Under the pieces are notes generated by a model. It was not told the origin of the DNA. It did not search any database and was given only the letters and a program-made list of their open reading frames with translations. From Rhodoferax sp. (GTDB lineage: Bacteria; Pseudomonadota; Gammaproteobacteria; Burkholderiales; Burkholderiaceae_C): 63,950 nt of DNA. Made by a program: the position numbers and the translations under genes. The stretch covers positions 1-63,950 of the forward strand of contig NZ_JAQTWL010000017.1 of assembly GCF_028689295.1 (NCBI RefSeq), read 5' to 3'. Below are positions 20,174 to 28,232 of the stretch, one piece after another (positions within the stretch are counted from its first letter, which is position 1; every line of letters begins with the position of its first letter).

Positions 20174-21310
20174 TTACAGGAGTGGGTACATGCGACCCGG
20201 ATTCAGGATGCCCGCCGGGTCGAATTCGGCTTTGAGGCGGCGGTGGATTTGCTCCAGGGTGGGTTGTAACGGGCTGAAGCGGTTATTGACCCCCGTGCTG
20301 CCGCAGGCCATGAAAACGCTGGCCGAACCGCCTGCCGCTGTGGCGGCCTGGCGCAGTTGTTCCATGGCCGACACAGGCGCGCGCAGCCAGCGCTGGCCAC
20401 CATGCCACTCCACCAACTGGGGCCAGGGCAGGTCGAGCGCCGGGGCGGTTTGCGGCACGCTCAAACGCCATAGGGCAAGCGGCTCGGGGGCATTGGCGGG
20501 CGCAGTGAAGAAGGGCAGTTTCAGGTCGCGGCAAGCGGTCCAGTCGGGTCCGGCTTGGGCGATGTCCATGCGATGTCCTGGCACGTCCTTGAGCAATTTG
20601 GTGCAGGCTGACTCGACGGCGGCCACGGCGCCACGCAATCGCAGAAACAGCAGTTCGGGGGCGTTGGCGGCGGTGTCATCGTGCACCCAGCAGCTGGCGT
20701 TGAGCGGCAGCGGTTGCGCACCCCAGCGCTGCAGTTGCGCCAGCGCGCTGGCCTGGTCGAGTTCGAACACCAGCGTAGCCTCGGCTGGCGCGACCGGCAG
20801 CACCTTGAGCGAAATCTCGGTGAGTAGCCCGAGCGTGCCCAGGGCACCCACCATGAGGCGCGACACGTCATAACCGGCCACGTTTTTCATGACCTGGCCG
20901 CCAAAAGTGAGGTGCTCACCGAGGCCGTTGACGAGTTGCACGCCCAGCACGTAGTCGCGCACGCCGCCGACGCTGGCACGCGCCGGGCCGCTCAAGCCGG
21001 CGGCCACCATGCCGCCGCAGGTGCCGTTGGCAGGGCCAAAGCGGGGTGGCTCAAACGCCAGGCATTGGCCTTTCTCAGTCAAGGCGGCTTCGAGTTCGGC
21101 CAAGGGCGTGCCGGCGCGCATCGTGACCACCAGTTCGCTGGGCTCGTAGCTGACGATGCCACGGTAGGGGGTGGTGTCGAGCAGCTCGCCTTGCAGCGTT
21201 TCGCCATAAAAGTCTTTGCTGCCACCGCCGCGAATGCGCAACGGCGTGCGTTGCGCCGCAGCGGTCTGGATGTGATCAATAAGGCGGTGCAGGGCGATGT
21301 CCATGGGCAT
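20174..21310 (-). CDS. glcE: Glycolate oxidase FAD-binding subunit GlcE
   Basis: 378 residues. It is an FAD-linked oxidase of the PCMH/VAO fold: TPLRIRGGGSKDFYG near the start, then FGPANGTCGGMVAAGLSGPA and GGQVMKNVAGYDVSRLMVGA in the flavin domain, ending NPGRMYPLL. GlcE works with GlcD and GlcF in glycolate dehydrogenase. The start may be ATG 21310 or the second Met two codons later. It is separated from the upstream yqj genes by a strong hairpin, so it has its own promoter. Confidence 0.93.
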   Translation of the reverse strand: MPMDIALHRLIDHIQTAAAQRTPLRIRGGGSKDFYGETLQGELLDTTPYRGIVSYEPSELVVTMRAGTPLAELEAALTEKGQCLAFEPPRFGPANGTCGGMVAAGLSGPARASVGGVRDYVLGVQLVNGLGEHLTFGGQVMKNVAGYDVSRLMVGALGTLGLLTEISLKVLPVAPAEATLVFELDQASALAQLQRWGAQPLPLNASCWVHDDTAANAPELLFLRLRGAVAAVESACTKLLKDVPGHRMDIAQAGPDWTACRDLKLPFFTAPANAPEPLALWRLSVPQTAPALDLPWPQLVEWHGGQRWLRAPVSAMEQLRQAATAAGGSASVFMACGSTGVNNRFSPLQPTLEQIHRRLKAEFDPAGILNPGRMYPLL

Positions 21311-21365
21311 TCACAGGTGAAACGGTGACCCCGATGTTAGAGCACAAGCCGACAGTGATGGATTG

Positions 21366-21396
21366 AATTTTTCGAACGCTTTTTGTTCGAAAAATT
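21366..21396. terminator. Symmetric intrinsic terminator between yqjK and glcE
   Basis: AATTTTTCGAAC (21366-21377) pairs perfectly over 12 bp with GTTCGAAAAATT (21385-21396) around a 7-base loop. T-runs exist on both strands. On the minus strand it terminates the yqjDEK operon before glcE. Confidence 0.85.
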
Positions 21397-21411
21397 GTGC
21401 AGACGCGCTGC

Positions 21412-21726
21412 CTAGGGCCTTCCGCGCTGCGCCAGATAGGCCAGCAGGGTGTCGCGCCAGCGGCGCGCCAGACCGGCCGATTTCCACAGCCACCAGAGCT
21501 TGCCGGTCCAGACCAGCGCGCGTCCCGGTTTGAGTACCATCAGCAGCACCAGCACGGCGGCGGGCCAAATCGGGTTTTGATACAGCCACAGCAGAGCCGA
21601 CTTGACCTGGTCAGCCACGGCCGCAGGGCCTTGCAGGCGTTGCAAGTCTGCGCGGAGTTGCAGGCGCAACTCGGTGCTGCGAATCAGCAGGCTCTGCTGG
21701 CGCAGTTGCAACTCATTGAGGTTCAT
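21412..21726 (-). CDS. yqjK: YqjK-like protein
   Basis: About 104 residues beginning MNLNELQLRQQSLLIRST. A basic, helix-forming N-terminal half is followed by one hydrophobic segment (PIWPAAVLVLLMVLKPG) and a Trp-rich end. YqjK is the third product of the yqjDEK operon in E. coli; its function is not established. The ATG at 21726 is chosen over an upstream in-frame start at 21765, because it overlaps the yqjE stop by only 14 bases and matches the family start. Confidence 0.7.
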   Translation of the reverse strand: MNLNELQLRQQSLLIRSTELRLQLRADLQRLQGPAAVADQVKSALLWLYQNPIWPAAVLVLLMVLKPGRALVWTGKLWWLWKSAGLARRWRDTLLAYLAQRGRP

Positions 21727-22108
21727 GGGGTGTCGCGGCCGTGAAGCTGTCGCGGTCGCGTTCAAGTTCGGCCAAGCTCACGCTGAACAGGTTGGACCCA
21801 GCGCTCAACTGGCGCTGTGCGGCTTTGAGCATAAGCCATCCGCCAGCCAAAAAGAGCAAAGCCAGCACGCCCACGGCAGCCAGCCGGTAACCATCCCACA
21901 GCAACAAAATGACAAAGCCGCAGAACAACACGGCAGCCACGGTCAGGCTCAGGAGCGCGCAAGCCCCCCAAAACAGCCCGACGGCCAGGCGCTGCTTTTC
22001 CAGCCCAAGTTCGGTGCCCAGCAAGGCCAGTCGAAGCCTCAGCAGCTCGATGACTGTACCCAAGGATTGCTGCAACTGGCCAAACAGACCGGAGTTGGCG
22101 CCTGCCAT
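21713..22108 (-). CDS. yqjE: YqjE / phage-holin-superfamily membrane protein
   Basis: 131 residues with two adjacent hydrophobic segments (GLFWGACALLSLTVAAVLFC and YRLAAVGVLALLFLAGGWLM) between a charged N-terminal helix (LLRLRLALLGTELGLEKQRL) and a polar tail. This is the Phage_holin_3_6 / DUF1469 layout. YqjE is an inner-membrane protein whose role is unknown. It begins 4 bases after the yqjD stop. Confidence 0.82.
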   Translation of the reverse strand: MAGANSGLFGQLQQSLGTVIELLRLRLALLGTELGLEKQRLAVGLFWGACALLSLTVAAVLFCGFVILLLWDGYRLAAVGVLALLFLAGGWLMLKAAQRQLSAGSNLFSVSLAELERDRDSFTAATPHEPQ

Positions 22109-22112
22109 TGGG

Positions 22113-22424
22113 TTAGCGGCGGCTGATCAGCAGCCCGACCACCAAGCCCATGCCTGCCGCGATACCGATGGATTTCCATGGGTTTTCATGGACAAACACG
22201 TCAGTGGCATGGCCTGCGGCCTTGGCCTTTTCTACCGTAGCCTGTTGCAGGTGGACCAACTCGACCTTGGCCTTGCTCATGCGATCACGAACTCGTTCAC
22301 GCAGTTGGGCGGTGCTTTCACCGGCTTGGTTGGCGGTGAGTTTCAGCATTTCTTCAGCATCGGCAATGCTTTGATGCAGATCGTCCATGAGTTTGTCTTT
22401 GGTGTGTTGAAGGGCGTCTGTCAT
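22113..22424 (-). CDS. yqjD: ElaB/YqjD/DUF883 membrane-anchored ribosome-binding protein
   Basis: 103 residues. A long amphipathic helix (about 1-75) with KDKLMDDLHQSIADAEEMLK is followed by a glycine-rich C-terminal membrane anchor (NPWKSIGIAAGMGLVVGLLI) and the basic end SRR. E. coli YqjD and ElaB are C-tail-anchored inner-membrane proteins that bind ribosomes in stationary phase. First gene of a yqjD-yqjE-yqjK operon. Confidence 0.88.
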   Translation of the reverse strand: MTDALQHTKDKLMDDLHQSIADAEEMLKLTANQAGESTAQLRERVRDRMSKAKVELVHLQQATVEKAKAAGHATDVFVHENPWKSIGIAAGMGLVVGLLISRR

Positions 22425-22536
22425 GATAAATCTCCTGAGAGGTTAAAACTGGAAGTTTCAGTTTAGTCCTGGCCGGGGCTGAATGCACGCCATTCAGCTC
22501 AATTAGATGCGCCGGACTTGAGAAATATCATGGCAG

Positions 22537-23514
22537 TCAGTCCGCAAAAAAGTTGACCGGCAAGCCAGCCACCTCGACCCGCATCGACAGCACCTGGCCC
22601 GAGTGCGGAAAAGCCGCCAGTTCTGCATCGCTGCGGTGGTGCCGGGCGCTGGTGATGTACAGGGTTTTGAGGTCTTCGCCGCCAAAACAGGGCATGGTGG
22701 GGCATTGCAGTGGCACGGCAAATTCGGCCAGCAGACTGCCATCGGGTGCGAACTGGCACACCCGGCGGCCCTCGAACATGGCCACCCAGTAGTTGCCCTG
22801 CACATCGACAGCCGCGCCGTCCGGGCGACCCCGGTAGCCGCCGTTGTTCACGTCGGCCGGGTCGGGTTGCCAGCCGTCTGGTTTTCCCAAGAAGCTGGCA
22901 AAAGCACGTCGCCCGCTCATTGTGTTGGTGGCCAACTCATGGTTCCAGGCCCACACGGTGTGGCTGGGCGTGTCGGCCCAGTACAAGGTGCGCTGGTCGG
23001 GGCTCCAGGCCAGGCCATTGGCGGTGGTGGCAGGCAGGTCGGCCGGGCTGACCATGCAGCGCACTTGCGGCGCTCCGGTTTGCGCCATGTCGAGGGCGTC
23101 AATGCAATAAAGTGCCGCGTTCTTTTTGCTGCGCGTTTCGTCGATGGTGCCTACCCAGAAACGCCCCAGCGAGTCGCACTTGCCATCGTTGGCACGCGTG
23201 TGCGCGGGGTCATAGTCCAGCGTGGCCAGATGCTGCAACGGCCCCCCCCACGTTGGCGCACGAAAAATGCCGTTGCGTAGCGCCATCACCAGGCCGCCGC
23301 TGGCGGCTGGCGCGATGCAACCGGGTTCGCTGGGCGTATCCCAGGTTTCCACCGTGCCCATGTAGATGTTTGCGCGCAGAATCTGTTTGCCCGCAATGTC
23401 CACCCAGTAAAGCATCTGTTCATGTGGGTGCCAGAACGGCGATTCACCCAGAGCAGTTAGGTGATCGGTGACGGGTTGCCAGGCTTCTGGCCTGGTGCTT
23501 GGGATGTGGGTCAT
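22537..23514 (-). CDS. SMP-30/gluconolactonase family lactonase
   Basis: 325 residues. It is a six-bladed beta-propeller of the SMP-30/gluconolactonase/LRE family. The N-terminal metal-ligand region is ALGESPFWHPHEQMLYWVDI, and later conserved stretches are HTRANDGKCDSLGRFWVGT, ANGLAWSPDQRTLYWADT and GRPDGAAVDVQGNYWVAMFE. These enzymes hydrolyse sugar lactones in a metal-dependent way; the exact lactone cannot be read from sequence. It is monocistronic, between yqjD and a divergent protease gene. Confidence 0.88.
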   Translation of the reverse strand: MTHIPSTRPEAWQPVTDHLTALGESPFWHPHEQMLYWVDIAGKQILRANIYMGTVETWDTPSEPGCIAPAASGGLVMALRNGIFRAPTWGGPLQHLATLDYDPAHTRANDGKCDSLGRFWVGTIDETRSKKNAALYCIDALDMAQTGAPQVRCMVSPADLPATTANGLAWSPDQRTLYWADTPSHTVWAWNHELATNTMSGRRAFASFLGKPDGWQPDPADVNNGGYRGRPDGAAVDVQGNYWVAMFEGRRVCQFAPDGSLLAEFAVPLQCPTMPCFGGEDLKTLYITSARHHRSDAELAAFPHSGQVLSMRVEVAGLPVNFFAD

Positions 23515-23681
23515 GGGTCGGATCTCATGGGCGACTATTGTGAATTGAAATACTATGTGTGCCGCGCTGGAGCGAATTTTCAGCGAGGACAGCGCATTGA
23601 CGAGCAGTTGGCAGATGAAGCAAGTGGCAAGATAGCAAGCGTCGCAAATTTAATCAACAAATATGGATCGCAGAATTAATC

Positions 23682-24287
23682 ATGGGAATTCAAGACAGGG
23701 ATTGGTATCACGAAGCTCAGCGTGAGCGGGAAAAGCAGCGCCAGATTGAAGAAACGCGCGGCAGATTTTCCGCGTTTTCGCGCAAGCATCTGGCTGTGAA
23801 AGCCTTGTCGCCGACAAAGACCGGCCTCATCCCGATGATGATCTTTTGGTGTGTTGTCATGGGGCTTCTGTACATGTTGATGACGCACTACCTCAAGCCC
23901 AAACAAGCCAGGGTGTTGGCAAATGGTGATCTGGTGATCAATCGGTCGCAGGATGGCCATTTTTACACCACAGGCGCCATTAACGGAAGAGAGGCCAGAT
24001 TCATGGTCGATACCGGCGCATCCCTGGTGAGCGTGAGTGAAAAATTCGCCCAGAAAGCATTCATTCGCGGCGGCGTGCCCACCATGTTCCATACGGCCAA
24101 TGGCGATCGCCCCGGGCGCGTTGTTGAGGGCCTGGGTGTGTCTATCGGACCGGTGAGCGTCAGCAACGTCAAAGTGGGCGTGGGCCTGAATCTTGGTGAT
24201 GAAAACGAGGCTCTATTGGGCCAGTCGTTCCTGTCGAAATTCGACATCACAATGGTCAAAAATCAGATGGTGCTGCGGTCGCGGTAG
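23682..24287 (+). CDS. Membrane-anchored retropepsin-like aspartic protease
   Basis: 201 residues. A polar N-terminus precedes one membrane segment (about 48-68, MMIFWCVVMGLLYMLMTHYL). A clan AA aspartic-protease domain follows, with the catalytic motif FMVDTGASLVSVSEKFA and the conserved end region ALLGQSFLSKFDI. One DTGA motif per chain implies an active dimer, as in retropepsins. The bacterial TIGR02281-type family is widespread but its substrates are largely unknown. The ATG at 23682 starts MGIQDRDWYHEAQ. Confidence 0.87.
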   Translation: MGIQDRDWYHEAQREREKQRQIEETRGRFSAFSRKHLAVKALSPTKTGLIPMMIFWCVVMGLLYMLMTHYLKPKQARVLANGDLVINRSQDGHFYTTGAINGREARFMVDTGASLVSVSEKFAQKAFIRGGVPTMFHTANGDRPGRVVEGLGVSIGPVSVSNVKVGVGLNLGDENEALLGQSFLSKFDITMVKNQMVLRSR

Positions 24288-24302
24288 CTGAGCGGGAAAT
24301 CA

Positions 24303-24337
24303 AAAAAACCCACCACAGCCGAAGCTGGGTGGGTTTC
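24303..24337. terminator. Bidirectional intrinsic terminator between convergent genes
   Basis: AAACCCACC (24306-24314) pairs with GGTGGGTTT (24328-24336), with an inner AGC/GCT stem. The minus-strand reading is followed by a T-run, so the terminator serves amtB best and may also stop the protease transcript. Confidence 0.85.
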
Positions 24338-24400
24338 AAACCTCAAGGAAATACTGATTTTCTGGCTGCAGGCCCTTGATGCCTGCGGCCCCCTCTCTGA

Positions 24401-25939
24401 TTACCGGCTGTAAGCCGTTTCGCCGTGCGACGTGACATCCAGACCTTCGCGCTCATGCTCTTCGGAGACACGCAGACCAATCGTCAGGTCAACAATCTTG
24501 AAGGCAATGAACGACACCACGCCCGACCAGATGATGGTGGTGAGCACGGCTTTGGTTTGAATCCAGACTTGCGAAGCAATGGAGTAGTCGGCCGATGTCA
24601 CCATCGACGCTGTGACCCAGTCAGCCACGTAGCCAGGGCCACCCAGCGCCGGGCTGTTGAACACGCCGGTCAGGATGGCACCCAGAATGCCGCAGACACC
24701 GTGCACGCCGAACACGTCGAGCGAGTCGTCAGCACCCAGCAGTTTTTTCAGGCCATTCACGCCCCACAAGCCGGCAAAGCCAGACAGGAAACCAATGATC
24801 AGCGCACCGCCGATGCCCACGTTGCCAGCGGCCGGGGTGATGGCGACCAAGCCCGCCACGCAACCGGAGGCAGCACCCAGCATGGACGCCTTGCCACGCA
24901 TCAGTGTTTCACCGACACACCAGGCCAACACCGCAGCCGCAGTCGCGCCAAAGGTGTTGATGAAGGCCAGAGCCGCAAAACCGTTGGCTTCCAGCGCCGA
25001 GCCAGCATTGAAACCAAACCAGCCTACCCACAGCAGCGATGCACCGACCATCGTCAATGTCAGGCTGTGAGGCGCCATGGATTCCTTGCCGTAGCCGATG
25101 CGCTTGCCCACCATGTAGGCGCCGATCAGGCCCGCCACGGCGGCGTTGATGTGCACCACGGTACCGCCGGCAAAATCGAGCGCACCCGATTGCCAGAGGT
25201 AACCGGCCTTGGCGTTCATGGCATCGACCACGTCTTTGGCGCCGTAGGCATCCGGGCCCATCCAGAACCACACCATGTGGGCAATCGGGGCGTAGCTGAA
25301 GGTGAACCACAGCGCCATGAACATCAGCACCGCAGAGAACTTCATGCGTTCGGCAAAGGCGCCCACGATCAGCGCGCCGGTGATGCCGGCAAACGTGGCC
25401 TGGAAGGCGGCGAACACGATTTCGGGGATGACCACGCCCTTGCTGAAGGTGGCGCCGTTGGCAAAGGTGCCGGCAACGTTGTCCCAGACACCGGCCATGA
25501 ACAGCCGGTCGAAGCCGCCAAAGAACGCGTTGCCCTCGGTGAACGCCAGGCTGTAGCCGTAGATGAACCACAGCACCACGATCATTGAGAAGGTGACCAT
25601 CACCTGCATCAGCACCGACAGCATGTTCTTGCTGCGCACCAGGCCGCCATAGAACAGCGCCAGGCCGGGCACGGTCATCAAAATCACCAACAGGGTGGAG
25701 ACCATCATCCACGCAGTATCGCCCTTGTTCGGGACAGGTGCCGGTGCCGCCTCGGCAGCGGCTGGTGCGGCGGGCGCAGCCGCCGGTGCGGCAGCGGGGG
25801 CTTCAGCCGGTTTGGCCTCGGCCATGGCCGCCACGGGGGCAGCATCAGACGCGGCTGGCGCCGCGGGGGTTTGGGCGATGGCGGTGCCGCCAAGCAACAG
25901 ACTCAAACCCAGGGTGAGGGAGGCAAGTAGTTTTTTCAT
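24401..25939 (-). CDS. amtB: Ammonium transporter AmtB
   Basis: 512 residues. A signal peptide (MKKLLASLTLGLSLLLGGTAIAQ) is followed by an unusually long Ala/Pro-rich linker (about 25-75) and then the Amt/Rh core of about 11 membrane helices. The twin conducting-pore histidines are in FAGGTVVHINAAVAG and VFGVHGVCGILGA. AmtB conducts ammonium at low external levels and is gated by uridylylation-controlled GlnK. The ATG at 25939 (MKKLLASL) is preferred over an upstream in-frame start that would overlap the spacer. glnK lies 28 bases upstream on the same strand. Confidence 0.95.
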   Translation of the reverse strand: MKKLLASLTLGLSLLLGGTAIAQTPAAPAASDAAPVAAMAEAKPAEAPAAAPAAAPAAPAAAEAAPAPVPNKGDTAWMMVSTLLVILMTVPGLALFYGGLVRSKNMLSVLMQVMVTFSMIVVLWFIYGYSLAFTEGNAFFGGFDRLFMAGVWDNVAGTFANGATFSKGVVIPEIVFAAFQATFAGITGALIVGAFAERMKFSAVLMFMALWFTFSYAPIAHMVWFWMGPDAYGAKDVVDAMNAKAGYLWQSGALDFAGGTVVHINAAVAGLIGAYMVGKRIGYGKESMAPHSLTLTMVGASLLWVGWFGFNAGSALEANGFAALAFINTFGATAAAVLAWCVGETLMRGKASMLGAASGCVAGLVAITPAAGNVGIGGALIIGFLSGFAGLWGVNGLKKLLGADDSLDVFGVHGVCGILGAILTGVFNSPALGGPGYVADWVTASMVTSADYSIASQVWIQTKAVLTTIIWSGVVSFIAFKIVDLTIGLRVSEEHEREGLDVTSHGETAYSR

Positions 25940-25967
25940 GTTGGTGATCTCATGTCTGGTTTGTTGG

Positions 25968-26330
<363 letters not shown>

Positions 26331-26393
26331 TCATTGATGCCGGATGATTGAAGTTTCATAAGCTCTCCAACGGTTAAATGGACAGGCTGGTTA

Positions 26394-26409
26394 AGCAGGG
26401 TTCGTGCCA
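26394..26409 (-). promoter_or_regulatory. Sigma-54 promoter for glnK-amtB
   Basis: On the minus strand TGGCACGAACCCTGCT fits the -24/-12 consensus TGGCACGN4TTGCW. The GG and GC doublets are exactly 10 bases apart, and only the first T of TTGC is changed. The predicted start site lies about 75 bases upstream of the glnK ATG. Confidence 0.82.
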
Positions 26410-26441
26410 GATATTTCCGCTCCAAATGATGCAAGACGGTT

Positions 26442-26518
26442 GTTATTGCGAGTCGCGCAGCGGCGTGGTAATCCATGCAGCTTGGAGGCATGGATTGCTT
26501 CACTGCGCTTGCAATGAC
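26442..26518. repeat. Palindromic repeat element, copy A (glnK-comM spacer)
   Basis: A 77-base imperfect palindrome. The outer arms are GTTATTGCGAG and CTTGCAATGAC, and the inner perfect stem ATCCATGC (26471-26478) pairs with GCATGGAT (26488-26495). It is clearly homologous to the copy inside metH and to the half copy at the start of the MFS gene. Confidence 0.85.
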
Positions 26519-26644
26519 GATGTTCTTTGATGTGAACAAGGCTGGTGCGCTAAGATGTTCATGAAATAAAACAGCACGCACCATAAGAGTGCATATTTGT
26601 TTGTCTGTTGGCGGCAAACGCACTTTTTAAAGCGGAGTATCTCG

Positions 26645-28180
26645 ATGAGTTTGTCTTTGGTGCAAAGCCGGGCCCTGCTGGGGCTGGAGGCCGCGTCCGT
26701 CACGGTCGAGGTCCATCTGGCCAACGGCTTGCCCAGTTTCACGCTGGTTGGGCTGGCCGATGTGGAGGTCAAGGAAGCGCGCGAACGGGTGCGCTCGGCG
26801 CTGCAAAACTCGGGCCTGGAATTTCCCAGCAACAAAAAAATCACTGTCAATCTGGCGCCGGCCGACCTGCCCAAGGACTCCGGCCGCTTCGACCTGCCGA
26901 TCGCCCTGGGCATCCTGGCGGCCAGCGGCCAGATCGATGCCGCCCGCCTGGCCGGTTATGAATTTGCCGGTGAATTGTCGCTCTCGGGCGAATTGCGCGC
27001 GGTGCGCGGTGCCCTGGCGATGAGCCTGGCACTGCACGCCAGCCATGTCGTGACCCAGCTGGTGTTGCCCCCCGGCAGTGCCGAAGAAGCCGCGCTGGTG
27101 CCCGACGCGCAGGTCTATCGGGCGCAGCACCTGCTCGATGTGGTGCAACATTTCCTGCCGCAAGCGGCCGACGCGCCTGCCATTGAGCCCGCCAGCGGCT
27201 GGAGCCGCATCAGCGCGTTGACGCAAATGCAACAAGCGCACTACCCCGACATGGCCGATGTGAAAGGCCAACCGGCTGCCAAACGGGCGCTCGAGATCGC
27301 CGCCGCCGGTGGCCACAGCCTGTTGCTGATGGGGCCGCCGGGGGCCGGCAAGTCGATGCTGGCGCAGCGCTTTGCCGGTCTGTTGCCGCCCATGACCACC
27401 GACGAGGCGCTGGAAAGCGCGGCCATTGCCAGCCTGGGCGGACGCTTTGTGCTGGCGCAATGGGCGCAACGCCCCACCTGCCACCCGCATCACACGGCAA
27501 GTGCGGTGGCGCTGGTGGGCGGTGGCTCGCCACCGCGCCCGGGCGAGATCTCGCTGGCGCACCATGGTGTGCTGTTCCTCGACGAGTTTCCCGAGTTTTC
27601 GCGCGCCGCGCTGGAAGCCTTGCGCGAGCCGCTGGAGACCGGGCGCATCACCATCTCGCGGGCGGCGCGACGCGCCGACTTCCCGGCCCAGTTTCAGCTG
27701 ATTGCGGCCATGAATCCCTGCCCGTGCGGTTATTTGGGGTCATCGCAAAAGAGCTGCCGCTGCACACCCGATCAGGTGGCGCGCTACCAGGCCAAGCTCA
27801 GTGGGCCGCTGGTGGACCGCATCGACCTGCATGTGGAAGTGCCCGCTGTCGCCAGTGCCGACCTGCTGCAGGCGCCCGCGGGCGAATCCAGCGCCGACAT
27901 CCGCGCGCGCTGCACTGCGGCACGCAAGCGCGCTGTGGCAAGGCAAGGCGTGGCCAACCAGGCGCTGCAAGGGCGGGAACTCGACACGCACTTGTTGCTG
28001 GACGAGGCGGCGGCCAAGTTTTTGAATGTGGCCGCCACCCGCCTGGGCTGGTCGGCGCGCAGCACCCACCGCGCGCTCAAAGTGGCGCGCACCATTGCCG
28101 ACCTGGCAGGCGCCCGCAGTACCCAGGTCAGCCATGTGGCCGAAGCCATGCAGTACCGGCGGGCGTTGCGCACCAGCTAG
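26645..28180 (+). CDS. comM: ComM/YifB-type Mg-chelatase-like AAA+ helicase
   Basis: 511 residues. The N-terminal domain begins MSLSLVQSRALLGLEAASVT, followed by an AAA+ Mg-chelatase core with Walker A MGPPGAGKSMLAQR and Walker B HHGVLFLDEFPEF. A Cys-rich insert (NPCPCGYLGSSQKSCRCTP) and a C-terminal Mg_chelatase_C region follow. ComM is a hexameric branch-migration helicase that extends recombination during natural transformation. The start ATG at 26645 follows GCGGAG. It is divergent from glnK. Confidence 0.93.
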   Translation: MSLSLVQSRALLGLEAASVTVEVHLANGLPSFTLVGLADVEVKEARERVRSALQNSGLEFPSNKKITVNLAPADLPKDSGRFDLPIALGILAASGQIDAARLAGYEFAGELSLSGELRAVRGALAMSLALHASHVVTQLVLPPGSAEEAALVPDAQVYRAQHLLDVVQHFLPQAADAPAIEPASGWSRISALTQMQQAHYPDMADVKGQPAAKRALEIAAAGGHSLLLMGPPGAGKSMLAQRFAGLLPPMTTDEALESAAIASLGGRFVLAQWAQRPTCHPHHTASAVALVGGGSPPRPGEISLAHHGVLFLDEFPEFSRAALEALREPLETGRITISRAARRADFPAQFQLIAAMNPCPCGYLGSSQKSCRCTPDQVARYQAKLSGPLVDRIDLHVEVPAVASADLLQAPAGESSADIRARCTAARKRAVARQGVANQALQGRELDTHLLLDEAAAKFLNVAATRLGWSARSTHRALKVARTIADLAGARSTQVSHVAEAMQYRRALRTS

Positions 28181-28193
28181 CACCAAAGAGCAT

Positions 28194-28232
28194 CGTCATG
28201 GCGAATGAGGTGAAGCAATCCATGCCGTCCAA
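28194..28232. repeat. Palindromic repeat element, half copy B (start of MFS gene)
   Basis: The sequence from CGTCATGGCGA through TGAAGCAATCCATGCCGTCC matches the minus-strand reading of the left half of copies A and C (for example TGAAGCAATCCATGCC in A, CTGCCGTCC in C). It stops at the loop. The ATG of the MFS gene lies within it. Confidence 0.75.

Noticed and set aside
23461..23679. 72-codon plus-strand frame before the retropepsin gene
   Set aside because: Overlaps the start of the SMP-30 gene in antisense, has no ribosome site and no family resemblance.
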